From: Deltaproteobacteria bacterium | GTDB taxonomy: Bacteria; Desulfobacterota; Desulfobulbia; Desulfobulbales; Desulfobulbaceae | Direction: 5' to 3' | NCBI GenBank assembly: GCA_024280455.1 | Contig: JAJRQC010000005.1 | Location: 1 to 59,791, forward strand | DNA length: 59,791 nucleotides | Part shown: piece by piece, positions 1-8,833 of the stretch | How the letters are laid out: each line of letters starts with the position of its first letter | Numbering within the stretch: position 1 is the first letter of the stretch | Position numbers and translations under genes: made by a program | The notes under the pieces: model-generated | What the model was told of the DNA's origin: nothing | What the model saw: the letters and a program-made list of their open reading frames with translations, nothing else | Databases searched by the model: none

Positions 1-3
1 CCC

Positions 4-140
4 CCTACTGTGTCAACTCCTGACGATAACATTTGTATTCTCCTATCGTTGTGTTTATACTGGAGAACATAAAGGCACGGCCTGCGCTTAACGTCAGAAA
101 TTCACCCTCACTTTCTGATGAAGAATTATAGTCTATGACA
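4..140. repeat. Terminal inverted repeat, left copy (137 bp)
   Basis: Bases 4-140 are the exact reverse complement of 59655-59791; position p pairs with 59795-p, and identity breaks at 141 (A here, C expected from base 59654). The left copy runs directly into the recombinase gene. Read in the recombinase frame, it encodes a plausible inter-domain stretch ending in LSDEEL, then a TAG at 129-131. Either this is a genuine repeat present in several copies, which stopped the assembly at both ends, or it is a fold-back artefact. Confidence 0.95.
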
Positions 141-674
141 AGTATCAGCGTACATAATATGACTTTACTGTCAATCTATTGCGGGCTTCGGGCGGGGGAG
201 ATATTTGCATTGCAATGGAGTGACGTTGATCAGGTTCACGGCCTTATAACCTTGCGGGATACGAAAAGCGGAAAAAGTAGAACAGTTAATATGCCATTGT
301 CGGTAAAAAAAATGTTTGCCGCTATGGCTTCGGTCGAGAATTCTGAGCTTGTTTTTCCAAGCAGAAACGGCAAGAAACGCAAACAAATTAGTAAAACCTT
401 TGATCGTACAATTAAAGAGTTGGGACTAAATAACGGTGTTCGGGACAGGAGGCAGAAGCTCACTTTTCATAGTTGTCGCCATACCTGTGCAAGTTGGCTT
501 GTCCAGGCCGGTGTTCCACTTTTTACGGTAAAGGAAATTTTGGGGCACAGCACCATTGCCCTTACTGAACGCTATTCCCATCTTGCTCCAAGTACCTTTC
601 GACAGGCAGCCGAGGCCATAGAGCAGGCTGGGGCTATTAGAGAGAATCAATCCAAGACAGTTAGTCTTCGTTAA
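135..674 (+). CDS. Tyrosine recombinase/integrase, catalytic domain (5'-truncated)
   Basis: This is a site-specific tyrosine recombinase that would cut and rejoin DNA to integrate or excise a mobile element. All the usual catalytic residues are visible: Arg in GLRAGE, the hairpin Lys in DTKSGKSR, HSCRH (H-x-x-R), LGHS, and the nucleophile Tyr in TERYSH. The N-terminal core-binding domain is absent. The same frame continues upstream through residues resembling the linker of these enzymes (RPALNVRNSPSLSDEEL), but it meets TAG at 129-131 and further stops at 27-29 and 21-23. No ribosome-binding site precedes ATG 135. The gene is therefore probably truncated, broken or misassembled at the terminal repeat. 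A tRNA-Lys about 1.7 kb downstream is the likely target of the parent element. Confidence 0.8.
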   Translation: MTSISVHNMTLLSIYCGLRAGEIFALQWSDVDQVHGLITLRDTKSGKSRTVNMPLSVKKMFAAMASVENSELVFPSRNGKKRKQISKTFDRTIKELGLNNGVRDRRQKLTFHSCRHTCASWLVQAGVPLFTVKEILGHSTIALTERYSHLAPSTFRQAAEAIEQAGAIRENQSKTVSLR

Positions 675-689
675 AGAGGCAATGGAACA

Positions 690-953
690 ATGAAAAGAAA
701 TATCGGCCAGGAATTACTTGAAGGCATTGAAGCTATAAAAAAAGGTGAGGGGAAACGGGTAACCGTCAACCTGCCAAGTGACGTGAAGACCATACGGAAC
801 AAAATTGGCCTGAGTCAATCAGCCTTTGCCGGTTTGCTTGGTGTGAGCGTTCGAACTCTCCAGGAATGGGAACAGGGGCGGCGGACACCGAAAGGGCCTG
901 CTCAGGCATTGCTGAGGGTTGCGGATCGGCACCCGGAAGCATTGCTGGGCTAA
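690..953 (+). CDS. HTH (XRE/NadS-like) antitoxin-type regulator
   Basis: This is an 87-residue DNA-binding protein of the HTH antitoxin type that normally accompanies a RelE/HigB-like toxin. The Cro/C1-type helix-turn-helix covers residues ~35-75 (IGLSQSAFAGLLGVSVRTLQ), followed by the conserved WEQGRRTPKGPAQALL block of this family. The N-terminal MKRNIGQELLEGIEAIKKG is also typical. It starts 15 bp after the recombinase gene and may be co-transcribed with it. No toxin gene is visible on either side: upstream is the recombinase, and downstream is an unrelated regulator-like gene. It looks like an orphan antitoxin, or a regulator of the element. Family assignment is solid; the exact role is inferred. 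Confidence 0.8.
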   Translation: MKRNIGQELLEGIEAIKKGEGKRVTVNLPSDVKTIRNKIGLSQSAFAGLLGVSVRTLQEWEQGRRTPKGPAQALLRVADRHPEALLG

Positions 954-1025
954 TCTGACGTTTTAATGTATTCCTGCTTCATTTCCACCTGTCCGGCAAT
1001 TATGATTTTTAAGGAATGAAGAAGC

Positions 1026-1940
1026 ATGTCTACACAAAAAAAAACAGACTGGATACCCAACTGGCAAAAAGTAGAAAAATACCCTGATCCGGCAACAACA
1101 TCAGCACGGCAATGGGCATGGGAGTTCCTTCGCCGTAGTCCCCTGTACCAAGATGATTACGCCGATTTTGAGAAAAAAATCATCCCTGAGATAAACAAAC
1201 AGGTAGAAAAGGGTATTATTACGCCTGAAACCGCCCAGGTTTTTATTTCAGAGATAGAGGAAAAAGGGGCGAACTGTCTCATGCAGAGTTTGGGATCACC
1301 TGCAAACATGCTTGAAGAGAGATGTGAGACTGAGTCGGAACATAAATTATGCTTGATTTCTTGGTTTGTTACACCTTGTTCAGACCATGATCTGATTGAA
1401 AATTGGGATGAGCCAACACCGGAAATTTATAATCCTCGCTGGCATGGAGAATTATGTGATCGTTATCATTTGACAAGCATGCACAATCCGGCTGAAAGTT
1501 CAGCACCTTTATTCTCTCACACGCAGGTTTTTTCTGACGTGCCTCTTGCACATAAATACGGTTTTACACAACATTTAAGCCCTCAAGAAGAGAATGAAAT
1601 TGCTTTCATGGTCGACCTAGATAAGCCAATAAAGAAGCAGGTTAAGTTTATTCAAAAATTATGTATGCAGTTACGGTCGGAAAAAAAGGGGAGAAATCCT
1701 GGTGCAAAGCAAAAAGAATGGCAAAAACAATTACGCCTGCTTGATGCTGAAATGTATGGCGACGCTAACAGTCGGAGCATTTTGGCTGAAGAATGGGGAT
1801 GCACTCCCAGCAATCTTGCAAAAAAAAGCCTGAACGACAACTATCATTGTCACCGAACAACTAAACAGCAGTACAAAAAGAAGAGTATAAAGCTTCAAGG
1901 TTTTCATATAGTGACCGTTATTATTCAAGGTTCCCTTTAA
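1026..1940 (+). CDS. Regulator-like protein with N-terminal WEFLRR domain (DUF6499-like)
   Basis: This is a 304-residue protein of uncertain function. Residues ~8-50 contain the pattern W..YP...ARQWAWEFLRRSPLYQDDY, which resembles the small N-terminal domain annotated as transcriptional-regulator-like in proteobacterial mobile elements. Residues ~195-260 (VDLDKPIKKQVKFIQK onward) resemble the second, DNA-binding-like part of those proteins. The last ~35 residues are lysine-rich and do not look conserved, so the 3' end may be frameshifted. It lies between the recombinase/antitoxin pair and the tRNA and is probably cargo of the same element. No membrane segment or signal peptide is seen. Confidence 0.55.
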   Translation: MSTQKKTDWIPNWQKVEKYPDPATTSARQWAWEFLRRSPLYQDDYADFEKKIIPEINKQVEKGIITPETAQVFISEIEEKGANCLMQSLGSPANMLEERCETESEHKLCLISWFVTPCSDHDLIENWDEPTPEIYNPRWHGELCDRYHLTSMHNPAESSAPLFSHTQVFSDVPLAHKYGFTQHLSPQEENEIAFMVDLDKPIKKQVKFIQKLCMQLRSEKKGRNPGAKQKEWQKQLRLLDAEMYGDANSRSILAEEWGCTPSNLAKKSLNDNYHCHRTTKQQYKKKSIKLQGFHIVTVIIQGSL

Positions 1941-2360
1941 TTATGATCGTCATTTACCCATTGATACTGCGTTCCTCCACAACCAGACAATGTCAATAGT
2001 ATCAGAATGACGGTGTTTTCCAGTCTCATGATCCCCCCATATTATGCGTGAACCCCATTGGTAAAATTTCACCCTACCGTCGTCGATAATCAAATTCAAA
2101 TAAAAAAAAGTCCGTGTTGTTTCTCAGATTGCATATTTCAGAGCATTCCGGCCGGTGATCCAGGGGAATCCGGTCACTATAATCCGGAGAGTACGGGGGC
2201 GTAGAATCACATATTTCCATTCAGCAGGGACATCTTTGTTCCTGAAAAATCGTTCAAGAGGGGAAGCACTATATTTGTAAAAGTGGGGACAAGGTGGGGA
2301 CTAAATGAGTTAGCAAATAAAGAGCACTTGGCGGTTACTGGCCTAAGTGCTTGATGTAAC
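1941..2360. other. Non-coding edge of integrated element with GTGGGGAC direct repeat
   Basis: I see no credible gene in this ~420-bp stretch between the regulator-like gene and the tRNA. It contains two direct copies of GTGGGGAC (2283-2290 and 2294-2301) spaced by one helical turn. Short repeats like this commonly lie near tyrosine-recombinase attachment sites and may be arm-type binding sites. The att core would be expected at the tRNA 3' end (about 2361-2380). The partner att site is not in the window. Confidence 0.45.
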
Positions 2361-2437
<77 letters not shown>

Positions 2438-2518
2438 AAGCATGCTGCTTGAAAACGGTCTCTGTTTAGCACAGGTTACCGTGGCCGTCAAGAAAGAAGA
2501 AGCCGGGTGGAAGTGAAA

Positions 2519-2734
2519 TTACATCCTGGCGATGCGTTCGCCGCTCATCCTCTCAAAATTATTACATTCACGCTGATTTATAAACGGGCAGGCCTCTTTC
2601 ATGAACCACTTTTGTTTTGGACACCAGTACCGATCCTTAAAGGGTTCATTGCAGCCGTGTCTGGTGAGTTGCCGCCGTTTTTTATTGCCGTGTCTGACCT
2701 CGTTGTTTACCAGTGAGAATTGCCATATTGCCAT
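2519..2734 (-). CDS. Small cysteine-containing protein
   Basis: This is a 71-residue predicted protein that I do not recognise. The start is supported by an excellent Shine-Dalgarno sequence (GGAGGG) seven bases before ATG. Four cysteines spread over the middle (HGCNEP, YWCPKQ, EACPF, RECNNF) could bind a metal, as in small zinc-finger-like proteins, but the spacing matches no family I know. It is basic and has no signal peptide. It stands alone upstream of the tRNA on the same strand. The overlapping plus-strand frame has no ribosome-binding site and is rejected. Confidence 0.5.
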   Translation of the reverse strand: MAIWQFSLVNNEVRHGNKKRRQLTRHGCNEPFKDRYWCPKQKWFMKEACPFINQRECNNFERMSGERIARM

Positions 2735-3005
2735 GGTTGTCCCTCCTCATCCTTGAGTGAAACAACAAAACGGCTGCATGGTCAAAAATGATGTTTATTC
2801 TTTTGAGACGTTTCGACCAGCAACCGATCCGTCCTTATATTCTCTTATCGGCAGAAGGACGGAAAATCTTTATGGTACAGGGTGGTATCCGAAAGGAAGG
2901 GTGATTAAGAAAGAGGTAATGCTTTGTAAAAGAATTGAATACAGGTAATTATGGGATGTTCACCGGCCCGGGATCGGGCCGGTGAACAGTTGTGTGCCAA
3001 AAAAA
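2735..3005. other. Intergenic region
   Basis: This stretch separates the 71-aa gene from the carboxyltransferase gene, both on the minus strand. Apart from the hairpin at 2957-2988, I see no supported feature. A 63-codon plus-strand frame has no ribosome-binding site or family resemblance. Confidence 0.4.
2957..2988 (-). terminator. Strong hairpin after the accA-accD fusion
   Basis: This is a perfect 14-bp stem (TGTTCACCGGCCCG pairing with CGGGCCGGTGAACA) with a 4-nt loop, 17 bp downstream of the carboxyltransferase stop codon. No U-tract follows on the minus strand. It may be a factor-assisted terminator or an mRNA 3'-end stabiliser and not a classical intrinsic terminator. Confidence 0.55.
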
Positions 3006-5291
3006 TTATCTGTAGTACAGGCTCGGGCTGCCCATGGTCTGCAGGGCCTTGTACAGGTTGCGACGGAAGTCGCGCCGATCCCAGACCCCCTGGATATGAC
3101 CGCGCCGCAGAGCACTGCGTGACTTGTGGTAGTCGGGCGGTATATCGGTGCCGGTGGTCTCCCGGATGACCCGCGGACCGGCAAAACCGATATTGCAGGA
3201 CCGGATGGCAAACTGATACGGTGAGCAGCCGAGAAAACTGGCTACTGGTCCGGCATAGGAGTTGTTGTCGTAGACGACAATGTAGAGTCCACCGGCGTCA
3301 ATATATTCACGGACCGCCATGGTACACTTGGGCATCTGGGTCACGCCCAGGGTGCCCTCCTGAATACGGATTCCACCGGTGGTATGGACGTAGGCCAGCA
3401 GGGGGCGCTTTTTCCGTTTGGCCAGTTCACAGGCCTGGACAAATTTTTCGCCTTCAGCGGTGCCGACCGTACCGTTACGGAAGTCGGCAATCAGCATGCT
3501 GACCACCATCTGTATATCCATAACCCGGGCGTGAAAGGTCAGGTTGGCACAGCCCAGTCCTGTCTTACTCCGGGCCATCTGCAACCGTGCATCCAGTCCT
3601 TCATAGTTCAGAGGGTTTTGGGAGTAGAAATCCGAATTAAAAACCCGAATCGAATCGGGATCAAAGATGTTTTTCAGGTACCATTGATGCTCAAGCGGGA
3701 AATGATGGCCGCATTTCTGGCACACGCCACAGAATTCGCCGTAAAGATCCGGTACCCAGAGGTCTTCACAACCGTATTTTTCGGCATTGGGACAGCTGAC
3801 GGTCCGGTCTTTATTGGCAAGCGGACTGGTGTAGGTGTCGGTGAGTTCAAGCGGATCCTGACCGGCCGAGGCAGCCGTGCCGATGGTTGGCGCGGTTGAA
3901 GTCGGAATGTATTTTTCACTCTTTTTGGTCCCGTTCTTATCCTTGCGGCGGAGTACGTCGTAGACGGATGTAAAGGGAGCCGTCAGACGTTTGACCAGGA
4001 CCGAGCCTTCGCCGGAAACCTCTTTGAGGACTTTCTTGACCTGCTTTTGCTGGCCTTTGAGGACGTCGTAACGAAAGGTGTAGTAGATCTTTTCGGTCGC
4101 GGCCTGCAGTGACTTGAAGATGTTTTCTGCGGGTAGGGATTCACCGCCGAATCCCTGCTTGCCCATCTCCCGGTATTTTTTTGAGCGCAGGCTGAGCAGT
4201 CTTCTGGTTTCCGTCGGGTTTAAATCCCAGGGAATGTCTATTTGAGGTGCTTCCTCCGGGTTTTCCGCTTTTTTCTTTTTGACCTCATAGGCCCGGAAGC
4301 CGCGCACGCTTTTGGTCTTTAAAACCACCTCATCGGTGGCCCGGATAATCTCGGAGCGTATTCTGGTGAAAAAAGAGAAATCATCACTTTTTGCTCCTAA
4401 GGGCGGCTCCTGGATAATCCGGTCAATGGTGCAGAGTTTGAGATTTTCTTCAGCTGTCATATGCAATCGGTTTGCACAGGCCTCTATGAGCTCGGGCGGG
4501 ACTTTTTCCCCCTCAGGCACCCTTCCTTCGATGGCTGCAGCCCCTTCCGGAGAAATAACAGAATAGTAGCCATGGGAAAACATGAGCCGGAAATCGCTGA
4601 GACCGATGGCTTCGGCGCCTCCGGATCCACCCTCGGAGATGACCGAGATCATGGGGATACCGAGCTTGGTCATGACGTAGAGGTTACGGGCGATCTGCTG
4701 GGCTGCTCCGGGATATTCCTCCACCGGATAGGAACCGGGGGTGAAAATATAAAAATGGATAGGGATGCCTTCGGTTTCGGCAACCCGCATGTACCGCAGG
4801 GCCTTTTCGTTGCCCCAGGGTTTACAGGACCCCCCGTTCCGAAACTCCTCACCATGGCCGACTTCCTGGCCGATTACCATAACCGACGAGGTATAGGGCT
4901 TCTTTTTTATACGGCGGACAATATTTGCCTTGGCAACAACCATGGCCGGATCAACATTAAATTCTCCCTGGCCACCGAGTTCGGTATAATCTTCATAGAC
5001 ATTTTCCAGGATATCCTTGAGGGAAAAACGGAGGGGATTACGGACAATGCGCACCCGTTCCATGGCCGTAAGGGCTTCTTCACAGCGCTCTTCCAGGAAC
5101 CGGACACTTTTATTGAGTTTATCCAGCTGCCGGGTAAACTTCTGCCTGTCAACTTCGTAAAATTCGGCCTTGAGGTCTTCACAGTCCTTTTTGAAAACCG
5201 AAAGATTACCCCAGTTCTCAGTATTTTTAATATGAATAAGACAGCTGATACGCTGTTCAATATCCTGGAGTTTTTTCAGCAGTTCGTTCAT
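3006..5291 (-). CDS. Acetyl-CoA carboxylase carboxyltransferase, AccA-AccD fusion
   Basis: This 761-residue cytoplasmic protein carries both carboxyltransferase subunits of acetyl-CoA carboxylase, which moves CO2 from carboxybiotin to acetyl-CoA to make malonyl-CoA for fatty-acid synthesis. Residues ~1-330 are AccA-like, with an N-terminal coiled region, VIGQEVGHG, and the glycine-rich SEGGSGGAEAIG followed by ISPEGAAAIE. A linker of ~150 residues follows. The C-terminal ~270 residues are AccD-like, with a cysteine-rich putative zinc ribbon (CPNAEKYGC, CGVCQKCG) and the GGIRIQEGTL and NIGFAGPRVI motifs. Free-standing AccA and AccD are ~310 residues each. The order here is alpha then beta, the reverse of the eukaryotic enzyme. 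It is followed 58 bp upstream on the same strand by accC. No biotin carrier (accB) is in the window. Confidence 0.88.
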   Translation of the reverse strand: MNELLKKLQDIEQRISCLIHIKNTENWGNLSVFKKDCEDLKAEFYEVDRQKFTRQLDKLNKSVRFLEERCEEALTAMERVRIVRNPLRFSLKDILENVYEDYTELGGQGEFNVDPAMVVAKANIVRRIKKKPYTSSVMVIGQEVGHGEEFRNGGSCKPWGNEKALRYMRVAETEGIPIHFYIFTPGSYPVEEYPGAAQQIARNLYVMTKLGIPMISVISEGGSGGAEAIGLSDFRLMFSHGYYSVISPEGAAAIEGRVPEGEKVPPELIEACANRLHMTAEENLKLCTIDRIIQEPPLGAKSDDFSFFTRIRSEIIRATDEVVLKTKSVRGFRAYEVKKKKAENPEEAPQIDIPWDLNPTETRRLLSLRSKKYREMGKQGFGGESLPAENIFKSLQAATEKIYYTFRYDVLKGQQKQVKKVLKEVSGEGSVLVKRLTAPFTSVYDVLRRKDKNGTKKSEKYIPTSTAPTIGTAASAGQDPLELTDTYTSPLANKDRTVSCPNAEKYGCEDLWVPDLYGEFCGVCQKCGHHFPLEHQWYLKNIFDPDSIRVFNSDFYSQNPLNYEGLDARLQMARSKTGLGCANLTFHARVMDIQMVVSMLIADFRNGTVGTAEGEKFVQACELAKRKKRPLLAYVHTTGGIRIQEGTLGVTQMPKCTMAVREYIDAGGLYIVVYDNNSYAGPVASFLGCSPYQFAIRSCNIGFAGPRVIRETTGTDIPPDYHKSRSALRRGHIQGVWDRRDFRRNLYKALQTMGSPSLYYR

Positions 5292-5349
5292 GATGATTGA
5301 CTATAACTATATATAACCCGTTCACGCCTTAGGCTGTTACGGGATATTT

Positions 5350-6753
5350 TTAAAAGGTGAGTAATCGATCGAGATTATCACGCAGGTAGTTGAGGTTGGT
5401 CAGGATGCCGGTGCCGGAAGTATTTTCCCCTTCAATAACCGTGTTATTGATAAAGTCTCTGGCCCGTTCTTTTGCCTGATCGACAGTGTCGCCCCAGACC
5501 AGGGCCAGAGCCAGATTAGGGTCGTATTCACTCGGGATCGGGTAGGCCCGGTCGGAAGGAACGTGGGTGTATACCGCAGCCCAGTCATAGCAGGGCAGGT
5601 CGAAACGGGTAATGGTCCCGATCCAGGGGGTAAAGTCACGGTCCGGGTTCTCAGCCACAATCCGCAACTCTATGCTGGCACCTCGAAATTCGATATCCTG
5701 CTGGCTGTAGCCCATGGGTTCGCCAAGGGCCAGCCGGATCTGCTCCCGAATCAGGTTTGGATGGGCATCATTTATATAACTGATACGGGCTGAAACATCG
5801 TTCTCTACCTGGATTCGGGTGTTGACTTCCAGCAGATAGGGCTTGCCGCTGCGGCTGACGATCCATTCCCAGGTGCCGACGTTGTCATATTTGACGTAAT
5901 CCGCCAGCTTCAGTGAGTATTCAACGATTTTATCAAGCACCTCGCCGGCATCAAAATCATAGGTGAAGCAGGAGTCGTCAAAGCCGGGTGCTGCTTCGAT
6001 ACGTTTCTGGCGGCCGGTGGACTGAATCGTACAGTTTCGTGAACTGAAGTGGACTCGTTCATCGTGGCGTGAACAGACCAGCTGGACCTCAAGGTGGTCG
6101 AAATCGGTTAACCGTTGTTCGATCAGAACGCCGCCGTCACCAAACTGACGCTTGGCATAGTTCTGTATCTGGCGGTAGACCCGGCGGAACTGTTCGATCT
6201 GGGTCACCTCTTCAATGCCCATTCCGCCGCCGCCGGCTGCCGCCTTTACAAGGACGGCCGGCTGGGCGATATTTTCATCGTCCTGGACGTCAAAGAGATG
6301 CTGGGCAATCTCTTCCGCTTCCATCTCGTTGTAGATAGGAGTGTCTGTGCCCGGAATAGTCGGGATACCCAACTTGTTGGCCACATGTTTGGTATTGATT
6401 TTATCACCCAGGTTTTTGATAACCTCCCAGTTGGGACCGATGAAAACAAGGGGCCGGTCACGGATGGTTACCCGGCGGGCAAAACGAAAATCTTCTGAAA
6501 AGAACCCGTAGCCTGGATGAATGGCTGTGCACAGGGTGTGGTCGGCAATGGCCAGGATATCGTTGGCATCGGTATACTGGGTTACCCGCCAGGCATTTTG
6601 CCTTGGCCCATCGACCTGATTACGGCAGACGTGTTCCGAGTCACGGTCGGCATCGGTATAGATGACCACATAATCAAGGCCCAGATCCAGGCAGGCCTCC
6701 ATGATGCGAATGGCTATTTCTCCGCGATTGGCGATGAGTACTTTGCCCTGCAC
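5350..6753 (-). CDS. accC: Biotin carboxylase subunit of acetyl-CoA carboxylase
   Basis: This ATP-grasp enzyme carboxylates the biotin of the carrier protein using bicarbonate and ATP, the first half-reaction of malonyl-CoA synthesis. The N-terminal KVLIANRGEIAIR motif, the ATP-binding glycine loop AAAGGGGMGI, and the ATP-grasp residues in LLEVNTRIQVEN are all present. The length is about 467 residues, close to the usual ~450. I place the start at GTG 6753 because AGAGG lies five bases before it and the family motif follows at once. A longer frame to 6870 adds 39 residues that do not look like the family. It is transcribed together with the AccA-AccD fusion downstream. Confidence 0.88.
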   Translation of the reverse strand: MQGKVLIANRGEIAIRIMEACLDLGLDYVVIYTDADRDSEHVCRNQVDGPRQNAWRVTQYTDANDILAIADHTLCTAIHPGYGFFSEDFRFARRVTIRDRPLVFIGPNWEVIKNLGDKINTKHVANKLGIPTIPGTDTPIYNEMEAEEIAQHLFDVQDDENIAQPAVLVKAAAGGGGMGIEEVTQIEQFRRVYRQIQNYAKRQFGDGGVLIEQRLTDFDHLEVQLVCSRHDERVHFSSRNCTIQSTGRQKRIEAAPGFDDSCFTYDFDAGEVLDKIVEYSLKLADYVKYDNVGTWEWIVSRSGKPYLLEVNTRIQVENDVSARISYINDAHPNLIREQIRLALGEPMGYSQQDIEFRGASIELRIVAENPDRDFTPWIGTITRFDLPCYDWAAVYTHVPSDRAYPIPSEYDPNLALALVWGDTVDQAKERARDFINNTVIEGENTSGTGILTNLNYLRDNLDRLLTF

Positions 6754-7079
6754 GCGAACCTCTTGATTGTGTGATAGTATCTGGAAAGCAGCCGATTGGG
6801 TGATCAGCTGTCTCAATTCAATTTTATATACTCGACCGTGGCCGGGCCGGATTTTCCGAGCCACCGCCACAATAACTCATCAGACAATGAAAACAAAAGG
6901 CTGAGAGTCGGCAGTGCGCTGTTATATAATCGCCGCAGGCGGTAACCGTTCTGACTTCTGTCCTCTGTTTCCTGATAAGTTGATCGGCTACTCTACTCTA
7001 CCTGTCCATTCTTGCAAAGAGGGAAGGTGAAAAAAGTATGATCCACGGCATACTTTACCAGGTATCGCAACAGGTTACC
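6754..7079. other. Intergenic region upstream of accC
   Basis: This ~325-bp region lies between the 3' end of the signalling operon and the accC start, both on the minus strand. It should contain the accC promoter. I see no confident -35/-10 pair, no clear terminator and no gene. The extended accC frame covers part of it, but the GTG start at 6753 is preferred. Confidence 0.4.
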
Positions 7080-8819
7080 CTACAGCTCCCTGTCCAGGTC
7101 CTCCCACAGATCTTCGATCCATTGATACCGACTTGCGCTTTTGCCCGCCATGGCCTTTGAGATAATCCGTTCAAGTTCCGGCGAGATGTCAAGGGCTCGT
7201 GCAAAAGGGGCCTGTACGGCCTTTTTTATATGGAGCCAGGTTTTGATGCTTGAATTTTGCCGTTCAAAGGGCATGGTTCCGGTGAACATGCGATACAGCA
7301 GAACTCCAATTGTATAAATATCACTGCGCGGATCACCCCGCCTGCCCTGGATCTGTTCCGGTGCCATATAACGAAAATCTCCCTGGGGGCCCAGGCCGGA
7401 GGAGAGAATAACATCTGGAATCTCACGCCATGAGGCCAGTCCCATGTCGGTGATTTTTACATTTTCTCCGGTTTCACCATCAATAATCAAAAATATTTCA
7501 GGGCGCAGGTCATGGTGGACTATACCGGCAACGTGCAGGGTGGCAACAAGGTCACAGATCTGGGCGAGTATTGTTTTTCGTGCCGGCCCCTGGTTTCGGG
7601 ATGACTGCATCCAGTCGATAAGATCTGTTCCCTGCATCGGTTCCATGATCAGTATGTCGTCTTTATGTTCAATAATCTCCGGAATGCAGTTGTGCCCAAC
7701 AGTGCGCAGCATCTTGAGTTCCGCCCGCAGGCAGGTCGCATAGAGGGGATTGTTCAGGACCTGGTTAAAACCGATCTTTATGGAAACTTTTTTAGGATTA
7801 TCCTCCCCGTGCCCTTCATAGAGCCAGGAAAGGGTTCCTGCGGTTATCGGTGGCCCGAGAACATAACAGCCAACGAAGTTGGGTTGCAGGCCTGCCCCCT
7901 TGCGGGCGGCCGTAACGTATCTGGACAGGGTTTTGACCGATTGTCGCAGAAGATCGAGTTCGTCCCGGTTGTTCTGCACTTCACCATTTTCCTCAAGCAG
8001 GCCGCTGCTTACATGGGTCAAGCGCTTAATGACCAGCCTGTTAAAGAGAATACTCAGGAGAAAGAGGAGGGCTGCGGCACCTGCCTGAATGGCGACAAAG
8101 ACAACAAAGGAGTCGCGTTTGATCCGGGCAAAGGCACCTGCAACCGGTATCGAGATCGAGTTGATCCCGGCAAGATCTCCCTCTTTGAACCTGAATCCGC
8201 CTTTGGTCCCGTAACGCTTAATTAGCTCTGCCGGAGCCCGGCGGGCATCGCCGTGGCAGCGCAGACAACTCTTCTCCATATAGTCGGGTACAATGGTCAC
8301 AAAGGAGAGCTGACCTTCCCGCGGGACAATGCCGCGCCACAACGTTCTGGACCGGTCGTCTTCAAACCAGGAAAACATCTCCTCTTCAAAGTCGTCAGCC
8401 CTGTTTTGGGGATTCAACGGGTTGAGGGCTGCCCGGCGAAAAGTGTAGCCGGGCATTTTTTTATTGAACCGACGCATGATATTGAGGCTGACAAAGGTGG
8501 AGGACATGGCTTCAATGACAAATGTATCCCGTGATTCCAGCTTGGAAATGGTCGGTCGCAGCACTTCTTTGACATACTCACGAATGGATTCCACTTCCAG
8601 CAGGATAACCTCCGAGGTGTCGAGGGCATTCCGTATCAGGATGGATCGCAGGTGAACATAATAGAGACTTGAGGCCAGCAGACCAAAGCAGCAGACGAGC
8701 AGTCCGGCCCAGATGAGAAATTTGTTGCGCAGATTAAGATCGGTAAAATATTGCATCATTTTTTTTGTTTTTTTTAATTGTAAAGCCAACGCGGAGATAC
8801 GCAGATTTACGCTTTCCAT
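7080..8819 (-). CDS. Membrane Ser/Thr protein kinase with periplasmic c-heme sensor domain
   Basis: This ~579-residue receptor-type kinase has a transmembrane helix at ~27-50 and a periplasmic DUF3365/Tll0287-like domain with a c-type heme motif, CLRCH, near residue 184. A second membrane helix lies at ~240-262, and a cytoplasmic Hanks-type Ser/Thr kinase domain at ~320-575. Kinase residues seen: the ATP-binding Lys in VSIKIG, Glu in LRAELK, catalytic Asp in HHDLRPE, DMG in place of DFG, and MAPEQ. The metal-binding Asn of HRDLKPEN is replaced by Ile (HHDLRPEIF), so activity is uncertain. The heme suggests redox or gas sensing. It is the last gene of a six-gene operon, 14 bp after the phosphoesterase. 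The start is uncertain: ATG 8819 is chosen over TTG 8828, and neither has a strong ribosome-binding site. Confidence 0.85.
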   Translation of the reverse strand: MESVNLRISALALQLKKTKKMMQYFTDLNLRNKFLIWAGLLVCCFGLLASSLYYVHLRSILIRNALDTSEVILLEVESIREYVKEVLRPTISKLESRDTFVIEAMSSTFVSLNIMRRFNKKMPGYTFRRAALNPLNPQNRADDFEEEMFSWFEDDRSRTLWRGIVPREGQLSFVTIVPDYMEKSCLRCHGDARRAPAELIKRYGTKGGFRFKEGDLAGINSISIPVAGAFARIKRDSFVVFVAIQAGAAALLFLLSILFNRLVIKRLTHVSSGLLEENGEVQNNRDELDLLRQSVKTLSRYVTAARKGAGLQPNFVGCYVLGPPITAGTLSWLYEGHGEDNPKKVSIKIGFNQVLNNPLYATCLRAELKMLRTVGHNCIPEIIEHKDDILIMEPMQGTDLIDWMQSSRNQGPARKTILAQICDLVATLHVAGIVHHDLRPEIFLIIDGETGENVKITDMGLASWREIPDVILSSGLGPQGDFRYMAPEQIQGRRGDPRSDIYTIGVLLYRMFTGTMPFERQNSSIKTWLHIKKAVQAPFARALDISPELERIISKAMAGKSASRYQWIEDLWEDLDREL

Positions 8820-8833
8820 TTTTATCAAACGGG

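Noticed and set aside
2507-2716. Plus-strand 69-codon frame near the tRNA
   Set aside because: It overlaps the minus-strand 71-codon frame, which has a far better ribosome-binding site and a cysteine pattern.
4461-5300. Long plus-strand frame opposite the carboxyltransferase gene
   Set aside because: Complement shadow of a strongly coding gene; no motifs.
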